Below are positions 52,630 to 63,218 of a DNA stretch of 64,000 nucleotides, in pieces. The stretch comes from Alphaproteobacteria bacterium (GTDB lineage: Bacteria > Pseudomonadota > Alphaproteobacteria > Micropepsales > Micropepsaceae). The notes beneath the pieces were generated by a model, which worked only from the letters and a program-made list of their open reading frames with translations, did not search any database and had not been told where the DNA came from. The position numbers and the translations under genes are program-made. How positions within the stretch are numbered: position 1 is the first letter of the stretch; every line of letters starts with the position of its first letter. The stretch is from NCBI GenBank assembly GCA_016124635.1, contig WGNJ01000007.1, positions 79,965 through 143,964 on the forward strand. Reading direction: 5' to 3'.

Positions 52630-53181
52630 TCAGTGAGAGGTCAGCCGATGGACGACGTCTTCAGTGCTCTCGGCTTCGAACTCGGGCGATTCCAGAAACG
52701 ACGACTCCGCCTCGCCGTTGTCCGCCAGGTCGACGCAGATGACCTCATCCACCAAATCCTCAAAGTCCCTAAGGGCAGCCCGTGACGCGACAGGTTGCGC
52801 GACGACGACGGCCTTGGCCCCATGCCAACGCAGCGCCTTGACAACCGTCTGCAATTTCACGCCCGACGCGCAGCCGTCATCAACTACAATTGCAACGCGC
52901 CCAGCGGGCAGAATGGGCCGAGCCAGCGAACGCGCCGGCTTGCCCGCGACGGCGCCTTCGCACCTGGCGGCCGCATCGGCCGCCCAGCTCGCATCCCACG
53001 GCGCACAGACTTTGCCCGCGAACGTTATGTCGAGCTCTGCGCCAAGACTCGCCGCGATCTCAGCGCCAACGGAAACGCCGCCCCGCGGCAAAGCGTAGAC
53101 GACGGTATCGTCGCCGTTGAAGCGTTGCAGTTTCAAAGCGAGAAAACGCCCCGCCTCAGCGCGATCAGTGAATTGCGTCAT
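52630..53181 (-). CDS. Phosphoribosyltransferase-domain protein
   Basis: A 183-residue type I PRTase-fold protein: FTDRAEAGRFLA, YALPRGGVSVGAEIA, and the PRPP loop VAIVVDDGCASGVKL (Cys in place of the usual Ile/Ala). Members beside stress or dienelactone hydrolase genes are common in Proteobacteria, and their nucleobase substrate is unknown. I chose ATG 53181, which starts the fold. Confidence 0.85.
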   Translation of the reverse strand: MTQFTDRAEAGRFLALKLQRFNGDDTVVYALPRGGVSVGAEIAASLGAELDITFAGKVCAPWDASWAADAAARCEGAVAGKPARSLARPILPAGRVAIVVDDGCASGVKLQTVVKALRWHGAKAVVVAQPVASRAALRDFEDLVDEVICVDLADNGEAESSFLESPEFEAESTEDVVHRLTSH

Positions 53182-53471
53182 CATCGGTTTGGCGTCCCTT
53201 TTCCTTCGTCTGCATCTCCGCCCGCCTGCAGATTGAATATACGCATCACCGATTTGATTCCTTGAGTGGCCGCAATCAACCCCCAACGCGGCGCATAATA
53301 TTTTTTCATGTGCTTCGCATCTGCGAACAAGAACGCGTCGCGTTCACACCTGCAGCGGTTACCTGAGCCTCGAAGAACAACGGCTCGTTACAGCCGCCGA
53401 TCTCGTCGGTCGTCGCAAAGTAGAAATGGCCACCGACAACGCGACGAATTGATCCCGCATGGAGGGAACGC

Positions 53472-54221
53472 ATGCTGCACGGCGGGCGTTATCCGAGAGC
53501 CCGGTTCCATTTGTCGTCTGACGTTCGGATAACCATGTTCGACCGAAAGCACGCCGCGTTACATCGCGAGGCCTCGTCTCGTCCCGATGCGAATTTCGAA
53601 CCAGGCGCGAAACTCGCAATCGCCAGGCGCCAAGCCTTGTTCCACGCCAACGATCCGGCCGCGTCCCTCTACGAAGTATTGACCGGATCGTTCATGGTAT
53701 GTCGCCTCCTCGCGGACGGCAGACGCCAAATCGTCTCTCTAGTCTTGCCGGGAGCGCTCTGCGGCTTCACGCACGGGCCGCTCCACGAGTATTCCTGCGA
53801 GGCCTTGGTGCCATCGACAGTGGTCGCTTACGACCGCGCAATCTTGTCGACAGGTTCCGAAATCGGCGTCGGCCTGGCGGCAAAGATGGAGCAAGAGATC
53901 TGCGCCCTTTCAGAACACATCGTGTTGTTGGGTCGCCGCACGACGGAAGAACGATTGGCGATGTTCCTCGTCCAATGCGCACGCAACTGGAAGACCGCAA
54001 GCGACCAAAACGGAATCCTGTTTCGCATACCGATGACGCGCGTGGAGATCGGCGACTATCTCGGCATGTCGCTTGAGACCGTTTCGCGCGGCATCGCCAG
54101 TTTCGAAAGACGCGGCCTCATTCGCACCGGCGGACGCCAGGGCGAAATGCGAGTCTTCGACCTCGATGCGCTGGCTTCGGCCCGAAGCACGCAGCGTAAG
54201 GTCCGCGCGCACTCCGGCTAA
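53472..54221 (+). CDS. Crp/Fnr-family transcriptional regulator
   Basis: A 249-residue regulator: cyclic-nucleotide-binding-type beta-roll (about 45-150; ALFHANDPAASLYEVLTGSF), dimer helix and HTH (MTRVEIGDYLGMSLETVSRGIASF). The recognition helix has E-T-V-S-R, the FNR/FixK pattern that reads TTGAT-N4-ATCAA. The N-terminal FNR Cys cluster is absent, so it is probably FixK-like, without its own Fe-S sensor. ATG 53472 has GGAGGG five nt before it; a shorter start at 53535 lacks a ribosome site. A perfect matching box occurs at 8540. Confidence 0.88.
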   Translation: MLHGGRYPRARFHLSSDVRITMFDRKHAALHREASSRPDANFEPGAKLAIARRQALFHANDPAASLYEVLTGSFMVCRLLADGRRQIVSLVLPGALCGFTHGPLHEYSCEALVPSTVVAYDRAILSTGSEIGVGLAAKMEQEICALSEHIVLLGRRTTEERLAMFLVQCARNWKTASDQNGILFRIPMTRVEIGDYLGMSLETVSRGIASFERRGLIRTGGRQGEMRVFDLDALASARSTQRKVRAHSG

Positions 54222-54743
54222 CTACTCCGCGGCCGCTGTCTTCTTTCGGCGATGCTTCAGCATCTCGCTGAGCCGCAGGAGATCCTGCAATACGACCTCG
54301 AGCCGCTCGCGTTGTTCGGCGACCAAGGTCTCGCTCGGCTCTTCGACGTCGAGATTGACGTGCTCCGATGACGGAATTGGAAGCAGCGCCGGCAATTGCC
54401 CTGCATCCTCGGTCAACGGCGCGACCTCGCTCGTCTTGCGCGCTGTCTTTGCCCCAAGGCGCCCGACTTCGGCGACATGTTTGGCGCCCTGTTCGCGCAG
54501 CACCTTCTGCACGCCTTTGATCGTCAGGCCTTCGTTGTAGAGCAACGCGCGAATGCCCTTGAGCAAGTCGATGTCGTCCGGCCTGTAATAGCGGCGCCCG
54601 CCGGCGCGCTTCAGCGGCCGTACCTGCGCGAATTTGCCTTCCCAGAAACGCAGAACGTGCTGCGGCACGTCGAGCTGTTCCGAGACTTCACTGATCGTAC
54701 GAAAGGCATCGGGCGCCTTTGACAGGCGGGCCGGCTCGCTCAT
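54222..54743 (-). CDS. MerR-family transcriptional regulator
   Basis: A 173-residue regulator with the MerR HTH at the N-terminus ([40 protein letters not shown]) and a C-terminal helical part without the Cys of metal sensors. This is the gene that follows ihfA in many Alphaproteobacteria (gap here 4 bp). Its effector is unknown. Confidence 0.9.
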   Translation of the reverse strand: MSEPARLSKAPDAFRTISEVSEQLDVPQHVLRFWEGKFAQVRPLKRAGGRRYYRPDDIDLLKGIRALLYNEGLTIKGVQKVLREQGAKHVAEVGRLGAKTARKTSEVAPLTEDAGQLPALLPIPSSEHVNLDVEEPSETLVAEQRERLEVVLQDLLRLSEMLKHRRKKTAAAE

Positions 54744-54747
54744 TACG

Positions 54748-55059
54748 CTACTCCTTGGCTTTAGCCGCTTCACCTTCGTTGATCATCGCCTTCAGCACGT
54801 GACTGGCGCGAAAGACGAGCACGCGGCGGGGATTGATCGGCACTTCTTCCCCGGTCTTCGGATTGCGGCCCATACGGCCGCCTTTGGAGCGAACGGCAAA
54901 TGTCCCGAACGACGAGAGCTTGACCGTCTCGCCGCGCACCAGCCGCGCCGCAACTTCTTCAAGAACGCGGTCGACGAGATCGGCCGACTCGTTGCGCGAC
55001 AACCCGACCTGCGCGTAGACCGCTTCGGCCAGATGTTGCCGGGTCAGGGTCTCGCTCAT
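54748..55059 (-). CDS. ihfA: Integration host factor, alpha subunit
   Basis: A 103-residue HU/IHF-fold protein: [43 protein letters not shown] with the DNA-intercalating [12 protein letters not shown] arm. Bends DNA as an IhfA-IhfB dimer. Placed after fabH in the conserved lipid-gene cluster. Confidence 0.95.
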   Translation of the reverse strand: MSETLTRQHLAEAVYAQVGLSRNESADLVDRVLEEVAARLVRGETVKLSSFGTFAVRSKGGRMGRNPKTGEEVPINPRRVLVFRASHVLKAMINEGEAAKAKE

Positions 55060-55154
55060 GCACCCAACGCCTCCCGCGCGGCCGGCCCCTCCGGCCGACT
55101 CACTTGAAAACCGTAAGGTGGAGCGGAAAAGCCGTCAATATCAGAGGGATAGCG

Positions 55155-56132
55155 TCACCACCTGATAAGCGCCGATCCCCAAGTAAACCCGCCGCCCATC
55201 GCTTCGAGCAGAACGAGATTATTGCGTTTGATCCGGCCGTCGTTCACCGCCTCGGCCAACGCCAGCGGCACCGAAGCAGCAGAAGTGTTGGCGTGCTTGG
55301 CGACCGTCGAGATGACGCGCGACGAGCTGATTCCGACGCGTTTTGCAGTCCCATCGAGGATGCGCTGGTTCGCCTGATGCGGCACGAACCAATCGACATC
55401 TTCCACGCTTAGGTCGACCGTTTTGATCGCCTTCTCGATGGCGTCCGAGATGTTGTTGATCGCGTGACGGAAGACTTCCTTGCCTTCCATCCTCACATGC
55501 CCCGTCGTCTTCGTCTTCGAAGGCCCGCCGTCGACATAGAGCAAATCGTGATAGCGCCCATCCGAGAAGATGTGTGTCGTCAACACGCCGCGATCGGAAG
55601 ACTTGCCCGTTCCTTCGTGCGCTGAAAGAACGATTGCCCCGGCGCCGTCGCCGAACAGCACCGCCGTCGTCCGATCCTTCCAATCCAAAATACGCGAGAA
55701 GGTCTCGGCGCCGATGACGAGGCAGTGTTTGGCCTGACCCGCCTTGATGAAATTGTCTGCGGTCGCCACGGCATAGATGAATCCGGAGCAGACCGCCTGA
55801 ATGTCGAATGCCGCGCCATGCCGCATGCCGAGCTTCGCTTGCACGGTCGTCGCGGTTGCAGGAAACGTCTCGTCCGGCGTCGCGGTCGCCAGCACGATCA
55901 AATCGATATCCTTCGCGTGAAGATGCGCATCCTTGAGCGCGGCTTGCGAAGCGGCGATCGCAAGATCCGACGTGCATTCGCCTTCGGCGACGATGTGGCG
56001 CTCTCGAATGCCGGTGCGCTCGCGAATCCATTCGTCGCTCGTATCGAGGCGGCGCGCCAATTCGGCGTTCGTCACGACCCGTTCGGGAAGAAAGGCGCCG
56101 ACACCGGCAACAACTGACCTGGTAACGCGCAT
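55155..56132 (-). CDS. fabH: 3-oxoacyl-ACP synthase III
   Basis: A 325-residue ketoacyl synthase that starts fatty-acid synthesis by condensing acetyl-CoA with malonyl-ACP. The catalytic triad is visible: Cys in [12 protein letters not shown], His in [10 protein letters not shown] and Asn in [13 protein letters not shown]. Its start codon overlaps the plsX stop by one base, so the two are translationally coupled. Confidence 0.96.
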   Translation of the reverse strand: MRVTRSVVAGVGAFLPERVVTNAELARRLDTSDEWIRERTGIRERHIVAEGECTSDLAIAASQAALKDAHLHAKDIDLIVLATATPDETFPATATTVQAKLGMRHGAAFDIQAVCSGFIYAVATADNFIKAGQAKHCLVIGAETFSRILDWKDRTTAVLFGDGAGAIVLSAHEGTGKSSDRGVLTTHIFSDGRYHDLLYVDGGPSKTKTTGHVRMEGKEVFRHAINNISDAIEKAIKTVDLSVEDVDWFVPHQANQRILDGTAKRVGISSSRVISTVAKHANTSAASVPLALAEAVNDGRIKRNNLVLLEAMGGGFTWGSALIRW

Positions 56133-57199
56133 TACTGGGCGGCATCCTCCGCCGGCGGGGGCGGCCCGCCCAAGGCGGTCACGGCCTGCGGCAGGTGCGC
56201 AACCGCATCGACGATGCGCGCCGGGAAATCGCTTTCCGCCATGTCGACCGCAAGGTCGATGGCGCTCGCGAAGCCCAGCCCATCTGTGCCGCCGTGGCTC
56301 TTAACCACGACCCCGTTCAAACCAAGGAAGACACCGCCGTTCACCGCGCGCGGATCCATCTTCGCTCTCAGCACGCCAAAGGCGCCGCTCGCAAACAAAT
56401 ATCCGAGGCGCGAAAACACGGACCGCGCCATCGCCGAGCGAATGTAATGCCCGATCAGACGCGCTGTTCCCTCCGCCGTCTTCAGTGCGATGTTTCCGGT
56501 GAACCCTGACGTGACGACGACGTCGACCGTCCCTTTCGAGATGTCGTCGCCCTCGACGAAGCCGTGGAAACGCATCGGAATGCCCGAGTCTTTGAGCGCC
56601 TGCGCGGCCGCTTTGACTGCATCGTTGCCCTTCACTTCTTCGGCGCCGATGTTCAAGAGCCCGACACTCGGCCGGTCGAGCCCCAGGATGACTCTGGCGT
56701 AAGCCTCGCCGAGGATCGCGAAGTCGACGAGCTGGCGCGCGTCCGTGTCGACATTCGCGCCGACATCCAGAACGACCGTTTGACCGCGGATCGTCGGCCA
56801 GACTGCGGCGATTGCCGGGCGCGATATCCCTTCAACCGTCCGTAGCTGAAACATTGCCATCGCCATCAACGCGCCGGTGTTGCCCGCGCTGACCGCGACC
56901 TGGGCTTCCTTCTTGCGCACGGAGTCGATCGAGCGCCACATCGAGGTATTGCGGCCGCGTCGCAGAGCTTGTGACGGCTTGTCGTCCATCGCGACGGTGT
57001 CGTCGCAATGTTCGACTTGAATCACGGATTTGATTGCAGGCTTGCTGAGCAGCACAGGCTGCAAGCGCGCATGGTCGCCGTGGAGGATAAACCGCACCTT
57101 CGGGTGGCGGATGTGCGCGTGGCCAACGCCATCGATGATCGCCTGCGGGGCGTGATCGCCCCCCATAGCGTCTATGGAAACGACAAGTTCGCGGGCCAA
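56132..57199 (-). CDS. plsX: Phosphate acyltransferase PlsX
   Basis: A 355-residue enzyme making acyl-phosphate from acyl-ACP for phospholipid synthesis: [18 protein letters not shown] at the N-terminus, then [28 protein letters not shown], and [13 protein letters not shown]. Starts at TTG 57199 with AAGGA ten nt upstream; [14 protein letters not shown] is a normal N-terminus. Upstream in the cluster is rpmF. Confidence 0.95.
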   Translation of the reverse strand: MARELVVSIDAMGGDHAPQAIIDGVGHAHIRHPKVRFILHGDHARLQPVLLSKPAIKSVIQVEHCDDTVAMDDKPSQALRRGRNTSMWRSIDSVRKKEAQVAVSAGNTGALMAMAMFQLRTVEGISRPAIAAVWPTIRGQTVVLDVGANVDTDARQLVDFAILGEAYARVILGLDRPSVGLLNIGAEEVKGNDAVKAAAQALKDSGIPMRFHGFVEGDDISKGTVDVVVTSGFTGNIALKTAEGTARLIGHYIRSAMARSVFSRLGYLFASGAFGVLRAKMDPRAVNGGVFLGLNGVVVKSHGGTDGLGFASAIDLAVDMAESDFPARIVDAVAHLPQAVTALGGPPPPAEDAAQ

Positions 57200-57261
57200 G
57201 CCGAGGCGATCCTTCAGTCAAATCAGGAAGCGCCAGAGTAAGGGGCCGTGTGCCCCAGCGT

Positions 57262-57447
57262 CTAGCTTGCGGTCTTCTCGATCCGCACCTCGCGGCCGTC
57301 GTAGTAACCGCATTTCCCGCACACATGGTGGGGACGCTTGAGTTCGCCGCAGTTCGCGCATTCACCGTAACCCGGGCGCGACAGTGCGTGGTGCGAACGG
57401 CGCATATTGCGCTTGGAAGGGCTCGTTTTTCTCTTAGGTACCGCCAT
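57262..57447 (-). CDS. rpmF: 50S ribosomal protein L32 (bL32)
   Basis: A 61-residue L32 with [20 protein letters not shown] at the N-terminus and a zinc-ribbon Cys set, CANCGEL and CGKCGYY. Located in the standard DUF177-rpmF-plsX order. The start at ATG 57447 gives the normal length. Confidence 0.96.
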   Translation of the reverse strand: MAVPKRKTSPSKRNMRRSHHALSRPGYGECANCGELKRPHHVCGKCGYYDGREVRIEKTAS

Positions 57448-57582
57448 GGGTCGTCCTTCGTTTCTTTGGCGATGGCGCGTGGCTCGGTGCTGGCAAAGCC
57501 GCCCGAAAGGCTCACTACCCCTGGCCGAATGAGGCGCGGATACAACCCGAAACGCCCCCAAACTTCAAGCCCTGGGGCGACC

Positions 57583-58146
57583 CTAGGATTTTCCCTTCTT
57601 CTTGGCCCCTTTGGCCTGCAATTTGGAAAGAACGGCAAAGGGGCTATCGGCCTTCGCGACCGCATCTTTCTCCGTTGGATGGACAGCGTCCGTTTTGCGC
57701 GGATAGGGGTCAAGGCCGAGGCTCAGCTCCTCGACCAAAATCTCTCCAAGGTCGATCTCCCGGCCGAGCGGTTCAGCGGGATCCTCGCCCTCCGGATCAA
57801 TCCGAACTTCGCCCGCTTCAGCCTCGTCAACATCGGGCAAATACCGGCGTTCGAAATCACCTTCGACAACCGCCTCGACCGGCTCGAGCGTGATCACACA
57901 CGCCTGCGTCACGTCTGATTTGAAGTGACCGGTGACCAGCACGCCCTTCCGCCAGCGCGTCAACTCTACACGCGCAGTGAACGAACCAAGCGACAGCAAA
58001 TCGAGATAGGCCGCGATCTTGGCCATTTCGCCTGCGTTCGCCGTGATGTCGATTGCCAGACCCGCTTCGCCGATTTTGCTGACAGCGACCGTGCGCACGA
58101 AGCCGTGCACCGCGGGCAACTCATGCATTTCGGTCCGTTTCGCCAT
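57583..58146 (-). CDS. DUF177 (YceD-like) protein
   Basis: A 187-residue acidic protein with family blocks (DVTQACVITLEPV, LPDVDEAEAGEVRIDPEGED, DLGEILVEELSLGLDPYPRK) and a basic tail. Genes of this family stand before rpmF across bacteria and have been linked to 23S rRNA maturation. The 135 bp between it and rpmF may hold the rpmF promoter. Confidence 0.9.
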   Translation of the reverse strand: MAKRTEMHELPAVHGFVRTVAVSKIGEAGLAIDITANAGEMAKIAAYLDLLSLGSFTARVELTRWRKGVLVTGHFKSDVTQACVITLEPVEAVVEGDFERRYLPDVDEAEAGEVRIDPEGEDPAEPLGREIDLGEILVEELSLGLDPYPRKTDAVHPTEKDAVAKADSPFAVLSKLQAKGAKKKGKS

Positions 58147-58153
58147 TCTATAA

Positions 58154-58693
58154 CTAAGGCGTTAGCCAATGGAATTGATTGGAAAGGAGGGCGTCGTCGC
58201 TCACTTCGGCAAGCGCCTTTGCTGTGGCTCGCAGATACGCAGCAAGGCGCGCAATAACGTCCTCACCAGGTGCTTGTCCGGCGTAAACATTTCGCACCAG
58301 CGCCTCATCAAGAGCCGCTTCGTCTTCCTCCGACAGCGCCTTATCGTAAGCTGCAGCCCGTCCGTAGAAGGCCGAAACCATCGCCCGGATCTTTTTCGGA
58401 AGCGTGATGTCGCCGACGCCGAGTTCACGTAACGACTGGTCGAGGTTGTCGAACATGTTGTCGAACACGGCTTGCGCCAGGTCGCGGCCCTCAGGTCCCG
58501 CCACCCGCAGGCGCTTCAAGTAGAGGCTTGCGTGCAAGACGATGAGATCGAAGCGCCCATCCAGTGTGTCTGGAACCCCCAGCGACTCATAGAATTCGGC
58601 TCGCCGCGCCTGCGAAACGATCGCAGTGTAGTGAGCGGCCGCGCGCCGGGCACGGTCGTAAGGCTTGGCAAATAAGCTATAAAGTGCACGCAT
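58154..58693 (-). CDS. Ubiquinol-cytochrome c chaperone (Cbp3/UQCC1 family)
   Basis: A 179-residue protein homologous to the mitochondrial Cbp3 assembly factor of the cytochrome bc1 complex: AHYTAIVSQARRAEFYESLG, DGRFDLIVLHASLYLKRL, AVFDNMFDNLDQSLRELGVGD. In Alphaproteobacteria it is typically beside DUF177 and bamE, as here. It probably assists cytochrome b assembly. ATG 58693 is preferred over a start 24 bp upstream. Confidence 0.9.
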   Translation of the reverse strand: MRALYSLFAKPYDRARRAAAHYTAIVSQARRAEFYESLGVPDTLDGRFDLIVLHASLYLKRLRVAGPEGRDLAQAVFDNMFDNLDQSLRELGVGDITLPKKIRAMVSAFYGRAAAYDKALSEEDEAALDEALVRNVYAGQAPGEDVIARLAAYLRATAKALAEVSDDALLSNQFHWLTP

Positions 58694-58800
58694 ATTGGGC
58701 CCCGGTGCCCGCTCCACCCTACTCTCTTGAAATTACGGGGGGCCAAGGGTACGTCAACGGGTTACAAGGCCGCTGGCCGGCCGAAGTTGGGAGCTTCCAC

Positions 58801-59286
58801 ATGGCGTCGCCTCGGGTTTCAGCGCGTTTGCTGCTGAGTTCAGTTCTTGTGCTTGCCGGTTTGAGCGCCTGCGCCCCAATCAAGGACGTGCGCGGGTACG
58901 TTCCGGACGAAGAGAAGGTTGCCAGTATCAAGATTGGCGAGGACACCAAACAAAGCGTCCAGGACAAGCTCGGCACGCCGTCGAGCACAGCGGCTTTCGG
59001 TGACCCGACTTGGTACTACATCTCGAGCGAGCAGGAACAATACGCGTTCTTCACGCCGGATGTCACGAAACGCGAAATTCTCGCCGTCCAATTCGGCGAC
59101 AACGGCAAGGTCTCCGAAGTCCGCAATTATGGCATCGAGGATGGCCAAGTCGTGGCCCTCGTCGATCGCGAAACGCCGAGCCGCGGCAAAGAACTGAGCT
59201 TCCTCCAACAAATTTTCGGAAACATCGGTGGCCCATCCACATCGGCCAGCCCGTCAGGTCCCGGACGTCCGGGCGGCGGCCAGTAG
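58801..59286 (+). CDS. bamE: Outer-membrane assembly lipoprotein BamE (SmpA/OmlA)
   Basis: A 161-residue lipoprotein: lipobox LAGLSAC, then the SmpA/OmlA domain (VASIKIGEDTKQSVQDKLGTP, FGDPTWYYISS, ILAVQFGDNGKVSEVRNYG) and a Gly/Pro-rich tail. Part of the BAM complex that inserts beta-barrels such as the TonB receptor and cytochrome-porin. Divergent from the chaperone gene across 107 bp. Confidence 0.92.
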   Translation: MASPRVSARLLLSSVLVLAGLSACAPIKDVRGYVPDEEKVASIKIGEDTKQSVQDKLGTPSSTAAFGDPTWYYISSEQEQYAFFTPDVTKREILAVQFGDNGKVSEVRNYGIEDGQVVALVDRETPSRGKELSFLQQIFGNIGGPSTSASPSGPGRPGGGQ

Positions 59287-59304
59287 ATCAGTTTGCAGCA
59301 GACG

Positions 59305-59333
59305 AAAAAGCCCCGGCACCGCCGGGGCTTTTT
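59305..59333. terminator. Bidirectional Rho-independent terminator
   Basis: Perfect 13-bp arms AAAAAGCCCCGGC and GCCGGGGCTTTTT around a 3-nt loop, between the convergent bamE and hppA genes; T-runs on both strands. Confidence 0.95.
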
Positions 59334-59357
59334 CATTAAGCGTCAGATCGTGAACAC

Positions 59358-61505
59358 CTAGAGGTGCGCAAGCGCCGCGAGCAGCAACAGCGCCACGATG
59401 TTGGTGATCTTGATCATCGGATTGACCGCGGGGCCGGCGGTATCCTTGTAGGGATCGCCGACAGTGTCGCCAGTGACCGCCGCCTTGTGCGCGTCGGAGC
59501 CTTTGCCGCCGAAGTGACCGTCCTCGATGTATTTCTTGGCGTTGTCCCAAGCGCCACCACCCGATGTCATCGAGATGGCAACGAACAGGCCCGTGACGAT
59601 TACGCCCATCAACATCGCACCGACCGCCGACAGCGCAAACGCACGGTCCGCGACCAGCGAAACAACGAGGAACAGGACGATCGGTGAAAGCACGGGCAGC
59701 AGCGACGGCACCACCATCTCACGAATGGCAGCGCGCGTCAGCATATCGACGGCGCGGCCGTAGTCCGGCTTTTCCGTTCCCTTCATGATGCCAGGCTTTT
59801 CTTTGAACTGCCTGCGAACCTCCTCGACCACGGCACTGGCCGCACGGCCCACCGCCGTCATCGCGAGAGCACCGAACAGGTAGGGCAACAAGCCGCCAAG
59901 GAAGAGACCGACCACAACCCAAGGATTCGCCAAACCAAAGTTGACGTGGAGGTCCTTGAAGAACGGGAATTCTTGCGGGTTGGAAGCGAAGAACACCAGG
60001 TCCTGCGTATATGCCGCGAAGAGCACCAGGGCGCCGAGTCCCGCCGAGCCAATCGCATAACCCTTCGTGACCGCCTTGGTGGTGTTGCCGACCGCGTCCA
60101 AAGCGTCGGTCGTCTTGCGCACTTCTTTGTCGAGGCCCGCCATCTCGGCAATGCCGCCGGCGTTGTCCGTCACCGGACCGAATGCATCGAGCGCCACCAC
60201 AAATCCGGCGAGAGCCAGCATCGTTGTCGTCGCGATCGCAATGCCGAAGAGGCCTGCCAGCGTATATGTGACGACGATGCCCCATACGATGACGAGCGCA
60301 GGCAGAGCCGTTGCTTCCATCGAAACGGCAAGACCCTGAATCACGTTGGTGCCGTGCCCCGTGACCGAAGCCTTCGCAATCGAACGCACCGGGCGATAAT
60401 TGACGCCGGTATAGAACTCGGTGATCCAAACGATGAGGCCGGTTACCGCTAGTCCGGCGATACCGCAAAGGTAGAGCGTCAAACCAGTGAATTCGAAACC
60501 GCCGCCGGACAGCTTTGTATCGAATCCGATGTATTGCCACGTGAGGACGCCAATCGCGATCAACGACAGTACGGCCGTCGCGACGAAGCCTCTATAGAGC
60601 GCAGCCATGATGTTCTTCGAGGCACCAAGGCGCACGAAGAATGTGCCGATCACCGACGTGATTACACAAACGCCGGCGACCGCCAGCGGATACACCATCA
60701 TGAGGTTTTTATAGTCGATTCCGCCCGTAACGTTCTGGAAATAGATCGACGCCAGCACCATGGTCGCGCTGATCGTCACGACATAAGTCTCGAACAAGTC
60801 GGCCGCCATGCCCGCGCAGTCACCGACGTTGTCGCCGACATTGTCCGCGATCGTCGCCGGGTTGCGTGGATCGTCTTCGGGAATGCCGGCTTCGACCTTG
60901 CCCACCATGTCGCCGCCGACGTCGGCGCCCTTGGTGAAGATGCCACCGCCGAGCCGCGCGAAGATGGAAATCGTCGACGCGCCCAGTGCCAGCGCGATGA
61001 GCGCCTCGACGACGAAGCGGCCTTGCACTTGATCGCTGACGTCGTACCCAAGACCGCCGGTCAGCAGCAGGAAGTAGCCGGCGATCGCAAGCAACGCGAG
61101 ACCGACAACCAGAAGTCCGGTCGAAGCGCCGGATCTGAACGCAATCGCCAGACCCTCAGCAAGTCCTTTGCGTGACGCCTCGGTCGTGCGCACATTGGCG
61201 CGCACCGACACGTTCATCCCGATGAAGCCGGCGGCACCAGAGAGCACGGCGCCGATCACAAAGCCGAGGGCAACGACCACGCTGCTGAACACAAGACCAA
61301 TGACAATGGCAACCACCACGCCGACGATCCCGATCGTCGTGTATTGGCGTGAGAGATAGGCGGCGGCCCCTTCCTGAATTGCGGCTGCGATCTCGCGCAT
61401 CCGATCATTCCCGGTCGGCGCCGCCAAGACCGATTGGATCGCCCAGCCGCCATAGGCCAGGCCGATCACGCTGCAGGCCAACACAAGAAGCAATGCCGTT
61501 GTCAT
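59358..61505 (-). CDS. hppA: Membrane-bound proton-translocating pyrophosphatase, K+-independent type
   Basis: A 715-residue protein with about 16 membrane segments that pumps H+ using pyrophosphate hydrolysis. The substrate motif [19 protein letters not shown] and [20 protein letters not shown] are intact. The sequence [10 protein letters not shown] has Lys where K+-dependent enzymes have Ala, so it should be K+-independent. ATG 61505 follows AAGAG; a longer frame to 61613 adds no family sequence. Energy-saving role typical of low-energy conditions. Confidence 0.96.
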   Translation of the reverse strand: MTTALLLVLACSVIGLAYGGWAIQSVLAAPTGNDRMREIAAAIQEGAAAYLSRQYTTIGIVGVVVAIVIGLVFSSVVVALGFVIGAVLSGAAGFIGMNVSVRANVRTTEASRKGLAEGLAIAFRSGASTGLLVVGLALLAIAGYFLLLTGGLGYDVSDQVQGRFVVEALIALALGASTISIFARLGGGIFTKGADVGGDMVGKVEAGIPEDDPRNPATIADNVGDNVGDCAGMAADLFETYVVTISATMVLASIYFQNVTGGIDYKNLMMVYPLAVAGVCVITSVIGTFFVRLGASKNIMAALYRGFVATAVLSLIAIGVLTWQYIGFDTKLSGGGFEFTGLTLYLCGIAGLAVTGLIVWITEFYTGVNYRPVRSIAKASVTGHGTNVIQGLAVSMEATALPALVIVWGIVVTYTLAGLFGIAIATTTMLALAGFVVALDAFGPVTDNAGGIAEMAGLDKEVRKTTDALDAVGNTTKAVTKGYAIGSAGLGALVLFAAYTQDLVFFASNPQEFPFFKDLHVNFGLANPWVVVGLFLGGLLPYLFGALAMTAVGRAASAVVEEVRRQFKEKPGIMKGTEKPDYGRAVDMLTRAAIREMVVPSLLPVLSPIVLFLVVSLVADRAFALSAVGAMLMGVIVTGLFVAISMTSGGGAWDNAKKYIEDGHFGGKGSDAHKAAVTGDTVGDPYKDTAGPAVNPMIKITNIVALLLLAALAHL

Positions 61506-61687
61506 CTCTTCAGAACCTTTTGGAAAAACGCCGAGGACAGCGCGCGCCGGAGCGCGCACGAAAGCCGCCGATTCGCATCGACCCCCGGCAAAAGACGGCG
61601 GATCATATGCCAAAGCGTTTCCGCCAAGGCAAGCGCTGGCGAAGTGTTAACGGCTAGGACAGATCGTCCGTAGACGGTCCGTGGAGC

Positions 61688-62146
61688 TCAGTGAGCTTGG
61701 CGTACGATATTCCGGAACTCAATTCCGGTGACCACGCCTGGCCCGAGGATTCTCTCGCATATGGCCAGGAAACGCTGGGTCAGGCCATGTCCGTCCACTG
61801 TCTCGGGATCGCCGGCAAGCGCGATCGACTGGCGATGCACGTCACGCAAAAAGGCGTCTTGTATGTACGGGATCTTTTCGAGCACTGGCTCCTTTTGATT
61901 GTCGCCGCTGAGTTCGAGCCGTATGGCCAGATACACATAATAGTGCAGCACGCCGTCGGTCGTTACCGGTGCCATGAGTGCCGGCATATCGATGCCGGAC
62001 TTGCCGGAGCCGGCCAAGGGACCGCCCGACATCAGTTCGGTTTGAGTCGGAGCAGAGTCGGCGCCGAGGCTTCCCTCGTCCGCGGCTTGGGATGAACCCG
62101 AGCCCAGAAAGATTGCCATCATGATGAGGGCTATCAGAAGCCGCAT
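61688..62146 (-). CDS. Secreted protein of unknown function
   Basis: A 152-residue exported protein (signal peptide ending SSQAADE). The second half (GVLHYYVYLAIRLEL, EKIPYIQDAFLRDVHRQSIAL, ICERILGPGVVTGIEFRNIV) resembles the periplasmic part of FliL-like proteins, without the membrane anchor. It sits between thiL and hppA; I cannot assign a function. Confidence 0.7.
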   Translation of the reverse strand: MRLLIALIMMAIFLGSGSSQAADEGSLGADSAPTQTELMSGGPLAGSGKSGIDMPALMAPVTTDGVLHYYVYLAIRLELSGDNQKEPVLEKIPYIQDAFLRDVHRQSIALAGDPETVDGHGLTQRFLAICERILGPGVVTGIEFRNIVRQAH

Positions 62147-62219
62147 GGCGGGTGCTCTCCTACTCCTCGCCTGCCTCGCATCCTACGCGCCGTTGTTTAA
62201 GGTCGCGTGAAGCCGCGCG

Positions 62220-63218
62220 TCAGAAGTGCTGGTAGCCCCGCCTGTCGAACGACATAGGCTCCCCGTGAGCGCCGCGCACAACGATGCCGCGCGTACGGAT
62301 GATGCGGCCGATCTTCGTGATCTTGACGCCTGCCGATCTGGCTACGCGCGACAGCTTGAGCTCGTCCTTCGCGGCAACCGCAAAGATCAATTCATAATCG
62401 TCACCAGCCGTTAACAGATCACTTATATCGACCTTGCCCGCTGCCAGAGCTCGATGCGCCGCCGCGGACAATGGAATACCTTCGGCGGAGATCTCAGCAC
62501 CGACCTTCGACACGTCGCACATATGGCCGAGATCGGCGAGAACACCGTCGGAAATATCCAGACACGCGTAGGCCAACCCGCGCAGCTTTGATCCGAGCGC
62601 CAAGCGAGGTTGTGGCAACCGGTAGCGCTCGATGCATTGCGCGGCGAGCGATTTGTTCAGACCAAGATCGTCCCCCTTGAGCAAGCGAAGCCCGAGCGCC
62701 GCGTCGCCGATATTGCCGCTGACCCATACGCCGTCGCCGCTCCGCGCACCTTTCCGCCGCATCATCGTTCCGCGCGGCACGTCCCCGATCACGGTTGCGC
62801 TCAATGTCGTGGGTCCGGTTGTCGCCGTCGTGTCGCCACCGACGAGCACAATCCCGAATTCGCCTTGATCTGCGGCCAAGCCCTCCGCGAACGCTTTGAT
62901 CCAACCTTCCTCGACATCGCGCGGAAGGGAGCAGTTGAGCAGGTAGACGCGCGGCTTCGCGCCTTTTGCCGCCAAATCAGAAAGATTCACGCGCAGCAGT
63001 TTCCGCGCAACGGACTGTGGTGGATCGCCGGGAAGAAAATGAACACCGCCGACGATCGTGTCGGTCTTCAGAACAAGATCGTGGCCAGCCGTCGCGCGCA
63101 GAACCGCGGCGTCATCCGTCAAGCCATAGGCAAGCGGTGCTTTCGACGCGAGCGGCGCAAAGTAGCGCGCGATCAGCTCGAATTCGCTGGCGCGCTCGCC
63201 TCGCCGCACCATCGGCAC
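62220..63218 (-). CDS. thiL: Thiamine-phosphate kinase
   Basis: A 332-residue kinase that phosphorylates thiamine phosphate to thiamine diphosphate. N-terminal ASEFELIARYFAPL, metal-binding TDDAAVL and TDTIVGGVHFLP, nucleotide loop GGDTTATTGP and LDISDGVLADLGHM are all present. Starts at GTG 63218 immediately after the nusB stop; an ATG six nt later is possible. Downstream member of ribH-nusB-thiL. Confidence 0.95.
   Translation of the reverse strand: MPMVRRGERASEFELIARYFAPLASKAPLAYGLTDDAAVLRATAGHDLVLKTDTIVGGVHFLPGDPPQSVARKLLRVNLSDLAAKGAKPRVYLLNCSLPRDVEEGWIKAFAEGLAADQGEFGIVLVGGDTTATTGPTTLSATVIGDVPRGTMMRRKGARSGDGVWVSGNIGDAALGLRLLKGDDLGLNKSLAAQCIERYRLPQPRLALGSKLRGLAYACLDISDGVLADLGHMCDVSKVGAEISAEGIPLSAAAHRALAAGKVDISDLLTAGDDYELIFAVAAKDELKLSRVARSAGVKITKIGRIIRTRGIVVRGAHGEPMSFDRRGYQHF

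Noticed and set aside
53256..53281. TTGAT...ATCAA pair upstream of the Crp/Fnr gene as an autoregulatory box
   Set aside because: The half-sites are about 15-16 nt apart rather than 4, so a dimer of this family would not bind them as one site.
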